8,272 nt of DNA from contig JAGRBY010000317.1 in assembly GCA_020433835.1 (NCBI GenBank), positions 1 through 8,272 on the forward strand, read 5' to 3'. A program made the position numbers and the translations under genes. The stretch is from Anaerolineae bacterium (GTDB taxonomy: Bacteria; Chloroflexota; Anaerolineae; 4572-78; J111). The notes beneath the pieces are model-generated. The model worked only from the letters and a program-made list of their open reading frames with translations, searched no databases and was not told the origin of the DNA. How positions within the stretch are numbered: position 1 is the stretch's first letter; each line of letters begins with the position of its first letter. Below, piece after piece: positions 5,888 to 8,272 of this stretch.

Positions 5888-6538
5888 ATGATGAGCGAGC
5901 AAGACGCTGTCATCCAAACCGTACACGATGCGTTTAGTGATAGCGTTTATCCGGGCGATGCCTTTCTGCAAGGGAGTTTTGAAGGCGATGAGCCGGATGC
6001 GGTTATCGTGCCGTTCAAAGGAAAGACGGATTGGCAGCAAGTTGACCCGAAGTTGTTAGACCAATATTCTGAAGCCCTCAGTTTCTTTTCTCAGGCCGGG
6101 CTGCGCTTTTTTCTGCCGGCCTACCTCATCGCCGATGTGCAAGAGCTATTGCAAACGGCAGACCCTCTCTTTACCTTGACGCACGGCTTTTATGACCTGG
6201 CGGTTGAGGTTCCAACCCGGTTGGGTATTGTGGTGCGCAAAACCGGCAAGTCGGCCTTTGTCAACCCCCAACGGTATGGAGCCTCGACCTTTTACGATTA
6301 CGCCCGCTGGCGGCTGTCGGTTTTTACACGTGAGGAAGCCCAGGCGATTGTGGCTTATTTGCGCTATAAAAAAGCGGTAGCCGCGCCTCTATATAATGAA
6401 GCTGTCGATGCCGCGTTGGCGGAATTTTGGTTAGATCGCGCGGCCAATGCTCCTTCGGCTGCGGATATCAAACACCATCTCAAAGCAGAAGACGATTTTA
6501 TGGCGGCGATACGGCCGGATATTTTCGATAGCAACTAA
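5888..6538 (+). CDS. Protein of unknown function resembling the DUF6714 family
   Basis: The 216-residue product has no signal peptide or membrane segment and is probably cytoplasmic. It shows a pattern I associate with DUF6714 proteins. An N-terminal helix, AVIQTVHDAFSD (7-18), leads to YPGD (21-24). A segment with W49 and QYSEALSFFSQAGLRFFLPA (59-78) follows, then a late segment WRLSVFTREEAQAIVAYLRY (141-160) resembling the 'S-x-x-T-x-x-Q-x-x-x-x-x-x-F-L' block. No catalytic motif is recognisable. The gene starts at the base after the stop of the GNAT-VOC gene, with no Shine-Dalgarno sequence, so it probably depends on translational coupling and shares that mRNA. A second ATG at 5891 is an equally possible start. 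Its stop overlaps the stop of the convergent ATPase gene. The family assignment is from memory and could be wrong; the function is unknown. Confidence 0.75.
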   Translation: MMSEQDAVIQTVHDAFSDSVYPGDAFLQGSFEGDEPDAVIVPFKGKTDWQQVDPKLLDQYSEALSFFSQAGLRFFLPAYLIADVQELLQTADPLFTLTHGFYDLAVEVPTRLGIVVRKTGKSAFVNPQRYGASTFYDYARWRLSVFTREEAQAIVAYLRYKKAVAAPLYNEAVDAALAEFWLDRAANAPSAADIKHHLKAEDDFMAAIRPDIFDSN

Positions 6539-8272
6539 TCGGGATCGGGTGTGGACCAGCCTAAGAAGCGCTCAAATATGTGCATACGCCAGGTAGCGCG
6601 AATGAGGAAAAACCAGATGACGGCCAGCCCAATTATTCCAAAATAGGTCGGTAGGGGTTTCCATAGAATACCGAAATAGCTTCCTAAAAGTGGTTGCCAG
6701 TAGATGATTTGAAACGCAATGAAGAGGCCCAACACGAGAAAAGCAGGCCGCTTATCGGAGCTTACATTTCTGCGCCAACCCAAAAAGAAAGGGATGGGCG
6801 GCTCCAAAAACAAGATCAAGAGGAATGCGGTGCAGGAAATAAAGATCGATAAACTGCCTTGAGCCGCGATGGTTGCGGCGGCATCGCTAAATTCTGCGGT
6901 GCCGTAGGCAACACCCGTGTAGGATTCGAACATGGTTTTGAGTCGGCCGGGAATGTCTGGCTGGCTTAGCCCTTCTAAAACACGGAAATAATCCCAGGCA
7001 TAGATGGTAACTCCGAACAGCATGTTGAGGATGGAGACCGGAAAGATGAAACGGGCCAGATCTGACAGGAGCGTGTCACGAAGAACTTTCGGCTTGGCCC
7101 ACAGCGTTAGGAAAAAGGACGGAATACCGACGGTAAAGGTGGTCAACGCGACCTGGGCCGGATCGAACGGGAAGCTGATGCCGGTCATCGTGACGGCGAT
7201 GATAACCAGCGTCGTCGAGGTAACGCGGGCCAGAAAGAGAAAGAGCGCGCTGGACATCCCGCCGATGATACGCCGGCCCTCGTTAAAGGCAGGTCGCAGG
7301 GCGGCAAAGGAGTCCTTCAAGAGAATCATATCGGCCACGTTGCGGGTGGCGCTGCTGCCGCTCTCCATGGCAATGCCCAGCGACGCCTTTTTCAGCGATA
7401 AGACATCGTTGACACCATCGCCCATCATGGCGACGCGCTTGCCCCGGCGTAGGAGGGCATCGACCAGCATTTCTTTTTGCTCCGGTGAAATACGGCCAAA
7501 GATGGCGGCTTCTTCAGCGGCCTGATCGAATTCGGCGGGCGACATTTCGGACAACTGGGGGCCGGAAACCAGCTTGATGTTGGGCGGGAAGCCGACCTGT
7601 TTGGCCAGCGCGGCTACGGTTTGGGGGTTATCGCCGGAGATGACTTTAAGCTGGATACCTAACTCTTGGAAGGCGGCGATGGTTTCTTTGGCTTGCGCCC
7701 GCAGTTCGTCGCTGAGGCTGACGACGGCCAGAGGGGTGAGTCGCGGTAGCTGCGGCTCATCGTGCTGATTATGGAGCGGGGATGGTTCGGGATTGTAAGC
7801 GAACAGCAGTACCCGCAGCCCCTGATCGGACCAGTGCTGCACCTGCCGGGCCAGCGGCGAATTGGCGTCGGCATCGGCACTGGGTAAATATTTTTGCAGC
7901 ATCTCGACCGCGCCCAGCACGTAGACGCCGCGCCGGGCGGGAGCGTCAAAGGCCAGAGCGCTCCATTTGCGGGCTGAGGCAAAGGCGACCTCATCGATGG
8001 GCGGCAGCTTTTGGCCGGGAGTGCCGTCGATAATGGCTTCGCTGGTTTTGTTGGCGGTGGCGGCGCTGCGAACGAAATCGCCCAGTTGGTTTTTGATCTC
8101 GTCGGCTGATGCGCCGTGGAGGGGATAAATATCGTTAAATTGCAGCCGGTTGGCCGTCAATGTGCCGGTTTTGTCGGTACACAGCACGTCGATGTTGCTG
8201 AGTGACTCGATGGCGTTGACTTGCTGGACTAACGCGCCCTGTTTGGCGATGGCCGATGCGCCGAGCGCGTAG
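6535..8272 (-). CDS. P-type cation-transporting ATPase, CtpE-like, C-terminal part
   Basis: About 578 residues are visible; the N-terminal membrane segments and actuator domain lie beyond the right edge, and the frame is open to the end of the window. The fragment begins with YALGASAIAKQGALVQ, then the phosphorylation motif DKTGT, whose aspartate codon is at 8173-8175. The nucleotide-binding region carries SARKWSALAF, followed by VISGDNPQT and the hinge MGDGVND (GDGVND at about 7405-7422). Roughly six membrane segments follow, starting with ALFLFLARVTSTTLVIIAVT and including the FTVGIPSFFLTLWAKP block. The GVNDVLSLKKASLGIAMESG and GIPSFFLTL features are those of the CtpE-like subgroup, linked to calcium uptake in mycobacteria; that is recalled knowledge. 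The ion cannot be fixed without the N-terminal segments. It is not a CPx heavy-metal pump as far as visible. The start lies outside the window; the GTG at 8185-8187 is internal to the motif and cannot be the true start. Confidence 0.92.
   Translation of the reverse strand, partial: YALGASAIAKQGALVQQVNAIESLSNIDVLCTDKTGTLTANRLQFNDIYPLHGASADEIKNQLGDFVRSAATANKTSEAIIDGTPGQKLPPIDEVAFASARKWSALAFDAPARRGVYVLGAVEMLQKYLPSADADANSPLARQVQHWSDQGLRVLLFAYNPEPSPLHNQHDEPQLPRLTPLAVVSLSDELRAQAKETIAAFQELGIQLKVISGDNPQTVAALAKQVGFPPNIKLVSGPQLSEMSPAEFDQAAEEAAIFGRISPEQKEMLVDALLRRGKRVAMMGDGVNDVLSLKKASLGIAMESGSSATRNVADMILLKDSFAALRPAFNEGRRIIGGMSSALFLFLARVTSTTLVIIAVTMTGISFPFDPAQVALTTFTVGIPSFFLTLWAKPKVLRDTLLSDLARFIFPVSILNMLFGVTIYAWDYFRVLEGLSQPDIPGRLKTMFESYTGVAYGTAEFSDAAATIAAQGSLSIFISCTAFLLILFLEPPIPFFLGWRRNVSSDKRPAFLVLGLFIAFQIIYWQPLLGSYFGILWKPLPTYFGIIGLAVIWFFLIRATWRMHIFERFLGWSTPDPD

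Noticed and set aside
8185..8187. GTG as the start of the P-type ATPase
   Set aside because: It lies four codons before the phosphorylation aspartate. The frame continues upstream with conserved ATPase sequence to the window edge.

Overview
This window looks like chromosomal DNA from a GC-rich bacterium. The short mannonate dehydratase, the SDR-type partner enzyme, the CtpE-like P-type ATPase and the intergenic repeat style suggest a Chloroflexota member such as Anaerolineae/Caldilineae. That assignment is an inference from protein flavour only; there is no rRNA or marker gene here. Most of the window reads as ordinary metabolic chromosome. I see no transposase, phage gene, CRISPR array or tRNA.

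Left half (1-4784): a sugar-catabolism locus organised around a LacI-family regulator. On the minus strand, lacI (1660-2700) overlaps nagA (N-acetylglucosamine-6-phosphate deacetylase) by an ATGA junction. After a repeat-bearing gap of about 320 bases comes the start of a probable NagB-like glucosamine-6-phosphate deaminase/isomerase that runs off the left edge. Divergently, on the plus strand, lie uxuA (mannonate dehydratase) and an SDR that is probably the mannonate oxidoreductase (fructuronate reductase). The 93-base divergent intergenic region holds a perfect 14-bp CG-centred palindrome inside a 13-bp tandem repeat, which is the obvious LacI-type operator. The two arms would take amino-sugar phosphate to fructose-6-phosphate and fructuronate via mannonate to 2-keto-3-deoxygluconate. 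Together they suggest use of a polymer or oligosaccharide containing both GlcNAc and a uronic acid.

Middle (4785-6538): a short plus-strand two-gene unit. It has a recognisable promoter and a leader containing a 100-bp imperfect palindrome and a possible Shine-Dalgarno-sequestering helix. The first gene is a GNAT acetyltransferase fused to a VOC/glyoxalase-type domain. Directly abutting it is a protein of unknown function that resembles the DUF6714 family.

Right end (6535-8272): the C-terminal two thirds of a P-type cation ATPase (CtpE-like) on the minus strand. It converges on the preceding gene with a 4-base tail-to-tail overlap, and its N-terminus lies beyond the right edge.

The non-coding DNA is more structured than expected. 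It contains a three-way-junction palindromic repeat (281-345), a G-quadruplex-capable C/G-rich tract (383-415), a 13-bp palindrome before the nagB-like gene (158-170), a degenerate tandem repeat overrunning the uxuA stop codon, and the 4840-4939 hairpin element. I did not find an obviously new multi-gene system. The best leads are the combined GlcNAc/uronate regulon, the GNAT-VOC fusion with its coupled unknown protein, and the structured leader in front of them.
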